This document shows, piece by piece, positions 14,946 to 23,624 of a stretch of DNA of 34,305 nt. The stretch is taken from positions 1 to 34,305 of the forward strand of contig NZ_JADEXO010000066.1 in NCBI RefSeq assembly GCF_015207105.1. The letters run 5' to 3'. The notes under the pieces were generated by a model. That model had not been told where the DNA came from, made no database searches, and saw nothing but the letters and a program-made list of their open reading frames with translations. This stretch comes from a cf. Phormidesmis sp. LEGE 11477. GTDB lineage: Bacteria; Cyanobacteriota; Cyanobacteriia; Phormidesmidales; Phormidesmidaceae. The position numbers and the translations under genes are program-made. The first letter of the stretch is position 1. Each line of letters opens with the position of its first letter.

Positions 14946-16667
14946 ATGGCTTCAGAGCTTGTTTTCACGACTGATCTTATGCTCGTTTTGGGGGCGGCGG
15001 CAACGGGTGGCTACATTGTTAGTCGTTTGGGTCAGCCAGTCCTATTGGGCTATCTGGGCAGCGGCTTAGTCATTGGCCCTCTGGGTCTCAATTTAATTCG
15101 TGACACGGCCAATATTCAAGAGCTGGCTGAGATCGGCGTTGCCTTTTTACTATTTGCTCTCGGCGTTCAATTTTCGCTAGAAGAACTCAATAGAGTTCGC
15201 AATATCGCCCTGCAAGGCAGTCTTCTCCAAATTGGTATCACCACCGGGCTGGTCACCACCATTCTGCTCTCTTTTGGGTGGGTAGACGCCCTAGCACAGG
15301 GCATATTTTGGGGCGCACTGCTCTCACTCTCTTCGACAGCAGTAGCGCTCAAAACCCTGACCGAACGCGGCGAAACCAATACTCGCCACGGTCAGATCAT
15401 GCTGGCCATTTTGATCGCGCAAGATTTAGCGCTGGGCCTGATGCTAGCCGTGGTTCCAGCTATCAACCAGCCCGGCCCGCTATGGCAGGTCGTTGGCTTT
15501 GTTCTATTAAAAGTCACCAGTTTTCTAGTCGCGGCGGTCTTGGTCGGTCGCTTCGCGATTCCAGTCGTCATCCGACAGATAGCACTCACAGAAAGCAACG
15601 AGCTCTTTTTGCTGACGCTAATTGCCCTGTGTTTAAGCGTGGCGATTGTCACTGCGCGGCTGGGTCTTTCGATCGAAATTGGCGCGTTTGTCGCTGGGCT
15701 GATGATTGCTGAAGTCGATTATGCTGACCAGGCATTAGGCAAGGTGCTGCCGCTGCGCGATACGTTCGCTAGCCTGTTTTTTGTCTCGATTGGCATGCTG
15801 ATCGACCCTGAGGTATTGATTCAAAACCTCGGCAAAATTCTCAGCCTGGTAAGTCTGGTCATGGTCGGAAAAGCGCTGGTGATCTTGCCTATTGTCTTAT
15901 TATTTGGCTATTCGCTCAAGACGGCAGTGCTTACTAGCTGTGGCATCAATCAGATTGGTGAATTCTCTTTTGTGCTGGCAGTGGTTGGGCTAGAAAATGA
16001 GCTAATTACTCAAGAAACTTACCTGCTGCTGCTAGGCACCACCGCCATTACCCTCGTGCTAACGCCTACGTCTCTTCAGCTGGCTGAGCCGTTGATCCAC
16101 TGGGTACACCAACAGCCTCAGCTGATGAGCTTTTTAAGAAAGCTGGAATCGTCGCAGCAAAGTTTAGAAGAAGGCGCGATCGCAAATCATGTGGTCGTCG
16201 CGGGCTATGGCCGGGTCGGTGGCGTCGTGGTCGAACTGCTGCATCGGCAAAATCATCCGGTGCTGGTGTTAGAAAATAGCGAAGCCGCTGTCCAATCACT
16301 GCGTCGTCAGCGCATTCCTTTTGTGATGGGGGACGCTGATGCTGAGCTGATTTTGGCTAGAGCTAATCTGACCACAGCCAAAGCCTTAGTCATCGCTTTA
16401 CCCGATCCGATGAGTACTCGGCTGCTGCTGAAACGGGCACGGGCGATCGCACCCAAGCTAGACATCATTGCTCGCGCCCATACCACCAAAGAACTCGACC
16501 AGCTCAGCCAGCTCGGCGCTCAAGAAGTGGTTCAGCCCGAATTTGAGGCGGCGCTTGCTCTTTGCACTCACCTGCTAGCGACGCTGGGTCAAATTGACGA
16601 TCAGCTCGGTATGACTATGGCCAAAATCCGCGCCGATCACTACCAGGCCGTTCGCCGAAATATTTAG
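14946..16667 (+). CDS. KefB/CPA2-type cation:proton antiporter with TrkA-N domain
   Basis: Monovalent-cation/proton antiporter of the CPA2 family (573 aa). The membrane part (about 1-385) has some twelve helices and typical stretches such as GYLGSGLVIGPLGLNLI, the LSLSSTAVALKTL segment and IGAFVAGLMIAE. The cytoplasmic C-terminus (about 413-530) is a TrkA-N/RCK Rossmann domain with GYGRVG (420-425) for NAD(H) binding, so transport is probably gated by nucleotide or redox state. I chose the ATG at 14946; an in-frame TTG at 14922 would add eight residues. The ion could be K+ or Na+. There is no KefF/KefG-like ancillary gene next to it. Confidence 0.92.
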   Translation: MASELVFTTDLMLVLGAAATGGYIVSRLGQPVLLGYLGSGLVIGPLGLNLIRDTANIQELAEIGVAFLLFALGVQFSLEELNRVRNIALQGSLLQIGITTGLVTTILLSFGWVDALAQGIFWGALLSLSSTAVALKTLTERGETNTRHGQIMLAILIAQDLALGLMLAVVPAINQPGPLWQVVGFVLLKVTSFLVAAVLVGRFAIPVVIRQIALTESNELFLLTLIALCLSVAIVTARLGLSIEIGAFVAGLMIAEVDYADQALGKVLPLRDTFASLFFVSIGMLIDPEVLIQNLGKILSLVSLVMVGKALVILPIVLLFGYSLKTAVLTSCGINQIGEFSFVLAVVGLENELITQETYLLLLGTTAITLVLTPTSLQLAEPLIHWVHQQPQLMSFLRKLESSQQSLEEGAIANHVVVAGYGRVGGVVVELLHRQNHPVLVLENSEAAVQSLRRQRIPFVMGDADAELILARANLTTAKALVIALPDPMSTRLLLKRARAIAPKLDIIARAHTTKELDQLSQLGAQEVVQPEFEAALALCTHLLATLGQIDDQLGMTMAKIRADHYQAVRRNI

Positions 16668-16724
16668 CTGTGATATCGCCGTAATATCTGCCGTAGTATT
16701 TAGAGAAAGTCTTTTTCTCTTCCT

Positions 16725-17687
16725 ATGCGTATTCTCATCACGGGTGCAGCCGGTTTTCTAGGTCAGCGTCTGGCGCGTCGTCTGCTCTCAAATCCCGATC
16801 TGCAGCATCTGACGCTTGCCGATCTGACGCCGCCGCCTATTCCCGATAGTGGCTCTGATAGCGACTCAAGAGTGACAAGTCTGGCGGCTGACCTGACTCG
16901 TCCTACGGCTAGCAAAGACCTGGTGAGCGCAGATATCACAGCGGTTTACCACCTAGCTGCTGTCGTCAGCGGCCAGGCCGAAGCTAACTTCGATCTGGGC
17001 ATGGCGGTCAACTGCGACGGTACTCGCCATCTGCTAGAAGCCGTCCGTCACCAAGCCCCCGGCGCAAAGTTCATCTTCGCCAGCTCGCTAGCGGTCTTTG
17101 GCGGCGATCTGCCAGCGGTAATTACAGACGATACTGCTGTGCAGCCCCAGTCCTCTTACGGCACCGAGAAAGCTATCTGTGAGCTGTGGGTCAATGACTA
17201 TACTCGCAAGGGCTTCATCGACGGGCGGGTGCTGCGCTTGCCGACTGTCTGCGTCCGACCGGGCAAACCCAATGCGGCGGCTTCCTCGTTTGCCAGCGGC
17301 ATCATTCGCGAACCCCTACAAGCAGAAACGGCCATTTGCCCAGTCGATCCTAAGCTTTCTCTTTGGCTATCTAGTCCGACAGCCGTTGTCAATAATCTCA
17401 TACATGCCCTGACCCTAAGCGCTGACCAGTTCACCTACAGTCGAACGCTCAATCTGCCAGGAATTACGGTAACGGTAGAGTCTATGATCGACGCTCTAGA
17501 AGCGGTAGCCGGTAAAGCTGTCACCAGCCATATTCGCTATCAGCCAGACCCGGCTATCTCCAATATCGTGGCGAGCTGGCCCAGTCAGTTTGATGTAGAG
17601 CGGGCGATCGCATTGGGATTTGAGCGCGATCGCACCTTCCAGGACATCATTCGCAGCTTCATAGCAGAAACCGATATTGCCAGTTGA
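16725..17687 (+). CDS. denD: NAD-dependent epimerase/dehydratase, D-erythronate dehydrogenase-like
   Basis: Extended-type short-chain dehydrogenase/reductase (320 aa). The Rossmann signature is GAAGFLG (7-13), and the catalytic pair is SSYGTEK (Tyr-x3-Lys at about 146-150), preceded by FASSLAVFGG. The block RLPTVCVRPGKPNAAASSFA and the later LWLSSPTAVVNNL are characteristic of the DenD subfamily, which oxidises D-erythronate to 2-oxo-D-erythronate in sugar-acid catabolism. No other denD-pathway gene is nearby, so the specific function is inferred from family resemblance only. It lies 57 bp after the antiporter gene and could share its transcript. Confidence 0.8.
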   Translation: MRILITGAAGFLGQRLARRLLSNPDLQHLTLADLTPPPIPDSGSDSDSRVTSLAADLTRPTASKDLVSADITAVYHLAAVVSGQAEANFDLGMAVNCDGTRHLLEAVRHQAPGAKFIFASSLAVFGGDLPAVITDDTAVQPQSSYGTEKAICELWVNDYTRKGFIDGRVLRLPTVCVRPGKPNAAASSFASGIIREPLQAETAICPVDPKLSLWLSSPTAVVNNLIHALTLSADQFTYSRTLNLPGITVTVESMIDALEAVAGKAVTSHIRYQPDPAISNIVASWPSQFDVERAIALGFERDRTFQDIIRSFIAETDIAS

Positions 17688-17740
17688 TCAGCACTTTGGT
17701 CAGCAATTGTAGAGAGGCAAGAACAGTATCAAAAAGAACG

Positions 17741-17800
17741 AAACACCATTAAGCAAAACGCTATTAAACAAAACACTATTAAATAAAACACCATTGAACA
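17741..17800. repeat. four 15-bp tandem repeats
   Basis: Four contiguous 15-bp units (AAACACCATTAAGCA, AAACGCTATTAAACA, AAACACTATTAAATA, AAACACCATTGAACA) lie in the 350-bp gap after the dehydrogenase gene. Differences are mostly transitions, which suggests an old tandem duplication. No spacers, so not CRISPR. The remaining gap (17801-18039) shows nothing I can assign. Confidence 0.85.
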
Positions 17801-18039
17801 AAGTGCATCACGTTACAAGCACGACGACGCGGGTTCCTACCGCTGCTATGTACTTATCGCTATATGCAACATAGACTACAGCTTCTATCTATGACCTGAG
17901 CTAAGTGCGGATTGCTATAGCTATGAATGAACTTTTCTAAAGTAATCATGAGAAAATCCTGAGAGATTAACACGCAGAAGCCTCCGTTTTCTGTGAACCC
18001 GCTATTGTGGAATATAACTATCTTTTGCCGAGGGCCATC

Positions 18040-18900
18040 ATGCTCAAGCCGGTGCTTCACGCTGTCCAGTTATTCCTTAAAGGAGCCACTGGAAAAGATC
18101 GTCAGGCCAAACATCATCTGTCTGAACATCTCCTGCGACTGCAGCTTGCCTACAACCAGCTACAGTCGGAGCATAGCGCTCTAGAACAAAAGTACAGCCG
18201 CCTTCAGCAAAAGCAGATTGATCTCACTCAGCGCCTCAGTCGCAATTCAACTGATACAGACGAACTTCTCAGCATTGCCGATAGCGAGGTTAAATCTTTA
18301 TTCAGCGCTAACGAAGACTTGCAGCTGAGACTGAGAAAAAGCGAGACGGAAAAGTCAGACTTGCAAGAAGAAAAGGGCTCTTTGCTCGGTAGAGTCGCCT
18401 TTCTAGAACAAAAGCTAGATATAGCCGCTTATCAACAAGACGATACCTATCACGATAGAACCGATCCGTCGCCAGTAGCCAACGGAGAGAAACCCTTTCT
18501 CAATCTAGAAGACAATTCAGCCGAGAGCACACTAGCTTATAACTCAGCTATCGATCTCTCTGACTTGTCGATTGCCTTAGTCGGCGGCCACGAAACCACC
18601 TACCGAGAAGTCACAGAAGCGCTCAAACAATACGGGCTCAAGCGCTGCATTCACGTTCCTCCACATAGCATCGCTAGCAACAGCCGCAATCAGATCAAAG
18701 ACAAAATTAGCAACTGCGATCTTGTGGTTACCATTACTAGCTACGTCGATCACTCGGTCGCGAAATGCGTCAAGCAGCTCAAAGACGCTCACATGCTAGC
18801 AGGCGGCTCTATCCGCGTTAGCTGCCACGGCAAAAGCGGTCTGGTTAGAGAAGTTCTTGAATACTTTAGTGCTTCTATGCAGCCCTCTAGCGTTCTCTAG
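18040..18900 (+). CDS. DUF2325 protein with N-terminal coiled coil
   Basis: Protein of 286 aa from the ATG at 18040; an upstream GTG at 18007 would add 11 residues and neither start has a clear RBS. Residues about 25-125 form a long coiled coil (LEQKYSRLQQKQIDLTQRL and following heptads). Residues about 177-276 match DUF2325: LSIALVGGHETTYREV, NCDLVVTITSYVDHSVAKC, then VSCHGKSGLVREVL. DUF2325 proteins have a Rossmann-like fold and are often dispensable, with unknown biochemical role; some are linked to nucleotide or heme-related functions without firm proof. The coiled coil suggests self-association. It converges on the 5-oxoprolinase gene with a 31-bp gap. Confidence 0.85.
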   Translation: MLKPVLHAVQLFLKGATGKDRQAKHHLSEHLLRLQLAYNQLQSEHSALEQKYSRLQQKQIDLTQRLSRNSTDTDELLSIADSEVKSLFSANEDLQLRLRKSETEKSDLQEEKGSLLGRVAFLEQKLDIAAYQQDDTYHDRTDPSPVANGEKPFLNLEDNSAESTLAYNSAIDLSDLSIALVGGHETTYREVTEALKQYGLKRCIHVPPHSIASNSRNQIKDKISNCDLVVTITSYVDHSVAKCVKQLKDAHMLAGGSIRVSCHGKSGLVREVLEYFSASMQPSSVL

Positions 18901-18931
18901 CTGTTCAATCAAACGTGCTGGACTCTAACCT

Positions 18932-21900
18932 CTAAACCTGCTGTCCGAACCCGCCGCCACCTGGCGTTTCGATGACGAAAGTATCGCCAGGCTCCATCTC
19001 AACGGTAGCAGTACTCGCTAGCTCTTCGCGGCTGCCGTCGTGGCGCTGAATCCAGTTGTGGCCGACAGTGCCTGCTTCGCCGCCTGCCTGGCCAAAGGGC
19101 GGAATCTGCCGATGGCTAGAGAGAATTGCTGCGGTCATAGGTTCTTTGAATTGCACTCGCCGAATGGCACCGTGCCCGCCTCGGTAACGGCCACCGCCGC
19201 CGCTGTTTGCTCGAATCGAGAAGCTTTCTAAAAGAACAGGAAAACGCCACTCCAGTACTTCCGGGTCTGTGAGGTGAGAGTTGGTCATGTGGGTTTGTAC
19301 CGCGTCTGTGCCATCGAAATTAGGTCCAGCGCCAGACCCACCGCAAATAGTCTCGTAGTACTGGTAGCGCTGATTGCCAAAGGTGAAGTTGTTCATGGTG
19401 CCCTGTGACGCGGCCAATACGCCCAAAGCGCCGTAGAGCGTATCGACAATCGCCTGAGAAGTTTCCACGTTGCCTGCAACCACGGCGGCTGGATAGTTAG
19501 GATTGAGCAAACAGCCTTCGGGAATGATGATTTCTAGGGGTTTGAGACAGCCTGCATTTAAGGGAATATCGTCTTCTACAAGTGTTCTAAAGACATAGAG
19601 AACTGCTGCCTTGCAGATAGCAGCGGGGGCGTTGAAGTTGTTGTTTAGCTGAGGGGATGTGCCTGAAAAGTCAATAGTAGCGCTGCGATCGCGCTTGCCA
19701 ATTTGAATGGAGACTTGGATGCGATCGCCGCTATCCATCTCATAGCTAAAGCTGCCATCGCTGAGCCGATCAATCGCTCGCCGCACCGCCGCTTCAGCAT
19801 TGTCTTGCACATGGCCCATATAGGCTTGCACTGTATCGAGTCCGTACTGGTCTAGCATCCGCCGCAGTTCCTGTACGCCTTTCTCATTCGCCGCAATCTG
19901 CGCCTGTAAATCAGCAATATTCTGAGTCGGATTGCGGGCCGGATATTTGCCTGCTGTCAACGCCTGCTGTAGTTCGGCCTCTCGAAAATGACCGACCTCA
20001 ACCAGCTTAAAATTGTCGAATAGAACGCCTTCTTGCTTAACCGAAGTACTATTAGACGGCATTGACCCTGGCGTGATGCCACCAATATCCGCATGGTGTC
20101 CACGAGAAGCTAGATAGAACATTACGTTTCTCTCTTCATCTGTTTGTTCTACTTGCTTATCTGCCTGTTTAAACACAGGCGTAATCGCGGTTACGTCGGG
20201 TAAGTGCGTGCCGCCGTGGTAAGGATTGTTCAAGATATAGACATCTCCTGGCTGCAGAGCGCTGCCGTGGCTGTCTATTAGCGATCGCACGCTTTCACTC
20301 ATCGAACCCAAATGCACTGGAATATGAGGGGCATTGGCGACAAGCTGCCCGTTCTGGTCAAAAATGGCGCAGGAGAAATCGAGCCGTTCTTTGATATTCA
20401 CCGAATAGCTGGTATTTTGCAGCGTGGTGCCCATCTGTTCAGCAATCGAGCGAAACAGATTGTTGAAGATTTCTAGCATGACCGGATCGGCGGTATCGGT
20501 GCTGTTGCCATTACTCGGCTCAGTACTTTCCAACCTCTCTTCTAACACTCGATCTGGTGCCTGATAGGTGAGGATGAGATAGCTGCGATCGCTCACCTCA
20601 ACTTGCCAATCCGGTTCAATCACATTAGTGCCCGTGGCTTCTACGATTAGCGCCGGACCCGAGACCGTATCACCTGGCTGCAAATCTTGCCGCTGATAAA
20701 CGGGCGTCTGATGCCAGCTATTTGCCGTGTAAACCTCTACGTGGGCCACTGGCTGAGGTGGTGCTGCCGACTGACGCGATCGTCTCGGCTCGTCTGCCTG
20801 CTGGGTTTGAGCCACTAGCTCAATCGAAATGGCCTCAACCACCAACGCTTTGCCTTTGGCTACAAAGCCGTAACGCTGCTGATGCTTGGCTTCAAACTGC
20901 TGCTGCATCCGCTCGGCGCTGTCAAACTCTACTAGCAGCGTCGAGTCGGTGCCGTCGTATTTTAAGTGCGATCGCCGCCGGGTTTCTACTTCGCTCGGCT
21001 GAACTGACTGCCGCGTGAGTTCGCTCTTTGCATCAGCAATCAACTCGTCAAACCGGGGCGTCAGGTCTAGTCTAGCTGTCAGCGGCGCTTCTACCGAGCG
21101 TTCTCTTAGCACTCGCAGCTCGGCTAGCCCAATCCCGTAGGCAGAAAGCACCCCGGCATAGGGATGAATCAAAATTCGCTTCATGCCCAGCGCCGCTGCA
21201 ATCAAACAGGCATGCTGTCCGCCCGCGCCGCCAAAGCAACAGAGCGCGTATTTAGACACGTCATAGCCCTTTTGCAGCGAGATTTGCTTAATCGCGCTGG
21301 CCATCTTCTCAACCGCAATACTCAAAAAGCCATCGGCAACCGCAGCGCCGCTACGATCATCGCCAATCTCAGCCGTAAGCTGCTCAAACTTTTCAGCCAC
21401 AATCTGCTGGTTCAAAGGCGCATCCGCTTTGGGGCCAAACACCTGCGGAAAGAAATCGGGCTGTAGTTTACCCACCTGCACATTGCAGTCAGTCACGGTC
21501 AGCGGCCCGCCCCGGCCATAGCTAGCCGGGCCTGGATTCGCCCCGGCAGAGGCGGGGCCGACTCGATAGCGGCTGCCGTCATACTGCACAATTGAGCCGC
21601 CGCCTGCTGCCACCGTATTGATGGCCATCATCGGCGTTCGTAGCCGCACCCCGGCCACCTCCGACTCAAACGTACGCTCATATTCACCCGCGTAGTGAGC
21701 CACATCTGTAGAGGTGCCGCCCATATCAAAGCTAATAATCTTCTCGAATCCGGCTAGCTCACTGGTCTTTACCGCTCCGACAATGCCCCCGGCAGGCCCA
21801 GAGAGAATACTGTCTTTACCCTGAAAGAACTCGGCGTCGCTGAGGCCCCCGTTCGACTGCATGAACATCAGCGGCGGGGCATGGTCTCCCGATTCTTGCG

Positions 21901-22663
21901 AACCAGACGCCTGAGAGCCAGTTACTTGAGCGCTCGAAATCTGACTGGTTACCCGGTCTACATAGCGCCGCAAAATTGGCGAAAGGTAGGCATCTACGAC
22001 CGTCGTATCGCCCCGGCTCACTAGCTTCATCAGCGGGCTGATCTGGTGAGATAGCGACACTTGGGTGAAGCCAATCTGCCGGGCTAGTTTGCCCAAGGCT
22101 TGCTCGTGCTGGGGGTAGCGGTAGCCGTGCATCAGGGCGATCGCACAGCTCCGAATTCCCTGATCGTAAGCCGCCTGCATCTGGCGTTCGGCGTTGTCTG
22201 CCTGCAGTGGCGTCAGCACCTCACCCTGGGCGCTTATTCTCTCTTCAACTTCCACGACCTGCTCATAGAGCATTTGCGGTAGCACAATTTCTCTTGCGAA
22301 TATATCGGGCCGATTTTGATAGCCGATTTTGAGCGCATCGCCAAAGCCTTGAGTGATTACAAGCAGGGTGCGATCGCCCTGGTGCTCTAGCAGCGCATTT
22401 GTCGCCACTGTCGTCCCCATCTTAATTCCAGCAATTTGTTCAGCCGGAATTGGATCGTCTGCGCTCAGGCCCAAGCAGTCTCGAATCCCTTGAATCGGCG
22501 CGTCTGCATACTGCTCAGGATTCTCAGAGAGTAGTTTACGAACAACAATTTCACCGTTAGGCCGCTTGGCAACTACATCTGTAAAAGTGCCGCCTCGATC
22601 GATCCAAAACTGCCACTGCCCGTTAGGTTCACCTCTGCTCATTTGCTCTTCTACGCTGTTCAT
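18932..22663 (-). CDS. 5-oxoprolinase / hydantoinase A-B fusion
   Basis: Large cytosolic ATP-dependent hydrolase (1243 aa) that fuses HyuA- and HyuB-like halves, as in eukaryotic-type 5-oxoprolinase (OPLAH), which opens 5-oxoproline to glutamate. The HyuA half (about 1-720) has FWIDRGGTFTDVV near the N-terminus, GTTVATNALLE, and the actin-like DMGGTSTDVA phosphate loop. The HyuB half begins near residue 725 (MLEIFNNLFRSIAEQMGTTL), with YHGGTHLPDV, SRGHHADIGG and a glycine-rich end (ETPGGGGFG). Full length supports 5-oxoprolinase over two-gene hydantoinases or acetone carboxylase. I prefer the ATG at 22661-22663; an in-frame TTG three codons earlier is less likely. It probably recycles glutathione-derived oxoproline. 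Confidence 0.9.
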   Translation of the reverse strand: MNSVEEQMSRGEPNGQWQFWIDRGGTFTDVVAKRPNGEIVVRKLLSENPEQYADAPIQGIRDCLGLSADDPIPAEQIAGIKMGTTVATNALLEHQGDRTLLVITQGFGDALKIGYQNRPDIFAREIVLPQMLYEQVVEVEERISAQGEVLTPLQADNAERQMQAAYDQGIRSCAIALMHGYRYPQHEQALGKLARQIGFTQVSLSHQISPLMKLVSRGDTTVVDAYLSPILRRYVDRVTSQISSAQVTGSQASGSQESGDHAPPLMFMQSNGGLSDAEFFQGKDSILSGPAGGIVGAVKTSELAGFEKIISFDMGGTSTDVAHYAGEYERTFESEVAGVRLRTPMMAINTVAAGGGSIVQYDGSRYRVGPASAGANPGPASYGRGGPLTVTDCNVQVGKLQPDFFPQVFGPKADAPLNQQIVAEKFEQLTAEIGDDRSGAAVADGFLSIAVEKMASAIKQISLQKGYDVSKYALCCFGGAGGQHACLIAAALGMKRILIHPYAGVLSAYGIGLAELRVLRERSVEAPLTARLDLTPRFDELIADAKSELTRQSVQPSEVETRRRSHLKYDGTDSTLLVEFDSAERMQQQFEAKHQQRYGFVAKGKALVVEAISIELVAQTQQADEPRRSRQSAAPPQPVAHVEVYTANSWHQTPVYQRQDLQPGDTVSGPALIVEATGTNVIEPDWQVEVSDRSYLILTYQAPDRVLEERLESTEPSNGNSTDTADPVMLEIFNNLFRSIAEQMGTTLQNTSYSVNIKERLDFSCAIFDQNGQLVANAPHIPVHLGSMSESVRSLIDSHGSALQPGDVYILNNPYHGGTHLPDVTAITPVFKQADKQVEQTDEERNVMFYLASRGHHADIGGITPGSMPSNSTSVKQEGVLFDNFKLVEVGHFREAELQQALTAGKYPARNPTQNIADLQAQIAANEKGVQELRRMLDQYGLDTVQAYMGHVQDNAEAAVRRAIDRLSDGSFSYEMDSGDRIQVSIQIGKRDRSATIDFSGTSPQLNNNFNAPAAICKAAVLYVFRTLVEDDIPLNAGCLKPLEIIIPEGCLLNPNYPAAVVAGNVETSQAIVDTLYGALGVLAASQGTMNNFTFGNQRYQYYETICGGSGAGPNFDGTDAVQTHMTNSHLTDPEVLEWRFPVLLESFSIRANSGGGGRYRGGHGAIRRVQFKEPMTAAILSSHRQIPPFGQAGGEAGTVGHNWIQRHDGSREELASTATVEMEPGDTFVIETPGGGGFGQQV

Positions 22664-22908
22664 GACTGCCAAGAAACCCTAGAACATTGATGACTATTTT
22701 ACTTTTGTATTCTCTTAGTCGGTCAAAACGATCTAATCGCAAAATTAATCGCAGATAAAATCGCCAAGGCTTGCCTATTTTCCGTGCCGCTTCAGAGTCT
22801 GCCATAGGCGAGAAAGTGAAGCTATCTGTCGGCGCTAAACTGTAGCAATCTACACTTAACATCTGATACTCAACACCTGATAGAAACCCTCACGAGCACC
22901 CCTAGAGA

Positions 22909-23472
22909 ATGAATAGCCCCTTCATCCGTAGACCCTGGAACGTAACGCCCGCTGCGCCGCTTGTAGCCGCCCTTGTTCTATCTGTAGGTACCTTTGGCTG
23001 TAACCAAGTGCAAACCAACGCCTCAGAAGCGACCGCCGATTTTCAGGGCACTGCCACCACCACCTACACCTGGCAAGTCGAATACGTCCCCCGCAGCCCT
23101 GGCCAAGACAGACCTAACGATCGCCGTCTAGAACAATTTGAGTCCACCACGCTGACGACGACTAACGGCATCCGCCCCGACGCCGCCGGTTCTGGCCCAG
23201 ACAGCAAAGGACTCTGGTGGCCCCCGCTGCCGCCCGAACCCACCGTAGACGACATTGAAGCTCGCCTGCGCTCTGGTGAAACCGCCCGCTCTCCAGAAAT
23301 TATCAAGTCTACCGACTACACACTCAGCTTCAACCAGGCCGGTGAAGCAAAGACTCTCCCCACCGACTACGAAGTTTATCGTCAGTCAGTCAGAGCCTTT
23401 GAAAGAGATCGGCCTCTTCAGCTCACTCTTGGCCCCCAAGACAACTCCGTCATCCAAGCAGAGATTCAATAG
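22909..23472 (+). CDS. putative exported lipoprotein of unknown function
   Basis: Protein of 187 aa, family not recognised. The N-terminus looks exported: positive residues (RRPW), a hydrophobic core (PLVAALVLSVG) and FGC with Cys31. The residues before Cys31 match a lipobox only loosely. The mature part is Thr/Pro-rich and hydrophilic, with TTTYTWQVEYVPRSPGQ and WWPPLPPEPTVDDIEARLRS; no catalytic motif is visible. It is divergent from the 5-oxoprolinase gene (245 bp apart) and 152 bp upstream of trpS. High GC and codon use agree with neighbours, so it is a resident gene. Confidence 0.75.
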   Translation: MNSPFIRRPWNVTPAAPLVAALVLSVGTFGCNQVQTNASEATADFQGTATTTYTWQVEYVPRSPGQDRPNDRRLEQFESTTLTTTNGIRPDAAGSGPDSKGLWWPPLPPEPTVDDIEARLRSGETARSPEIIKSTDYTLSFNQAGEAKTLPTDYEVYRQSVRAFERDRPLQLTLGPQDNSVIQAEIQ

Positions 23473-23515
23473 TCCCCGGTTGGCAATCTCTAAGTAGTCC
23501 CCCTTTGGTCTTTCT

Positions 23516-23563
23516 GCGGCTGAGCATATTGGCGGCTGAGCGCATTGGTGGCTGAGCGTAGCC
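23516..23563. repeat. three 16-bp direct repeats (GCGGCTGAGCxxATTG)
   Basis: Units GCGGCTGAGCATATTG, GCGGCTGAGCGCATTG and GTGGCTGAGCGTAGCC are contiguous in the gap between the putative lipoprotein and trpS. The last unit leads into GTAGCCGAAGCC. GCTGAGCGTAGCCGAAGCC-type words are familiar as short tandemly repeated sequences in cyanobacteria. A role in the leader of trpS is possible but unsupported. Confidence 0.7.
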
Positions 23564-23624
23564 GAAGCCTTGCCCCCCCTCACCCCCTCACCTAAAATTA
23601 GACAGCTCTCTCCCCTTCGCCCCT

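Noticed and set aside
17741-17800. CRISPR-like array
   Set aside because: The 15-bp units are contiguous with no spacers, too short for CRISPR, and no cas genes are present.
22629-22862. Minus-strand reading upstream of 5-oxoprolinase
   Set aside because: Overlaps the oxoprolinase start in another frame and has no protein-like motifs; the gap 22673-22908 otherwise shows nothing assignable.
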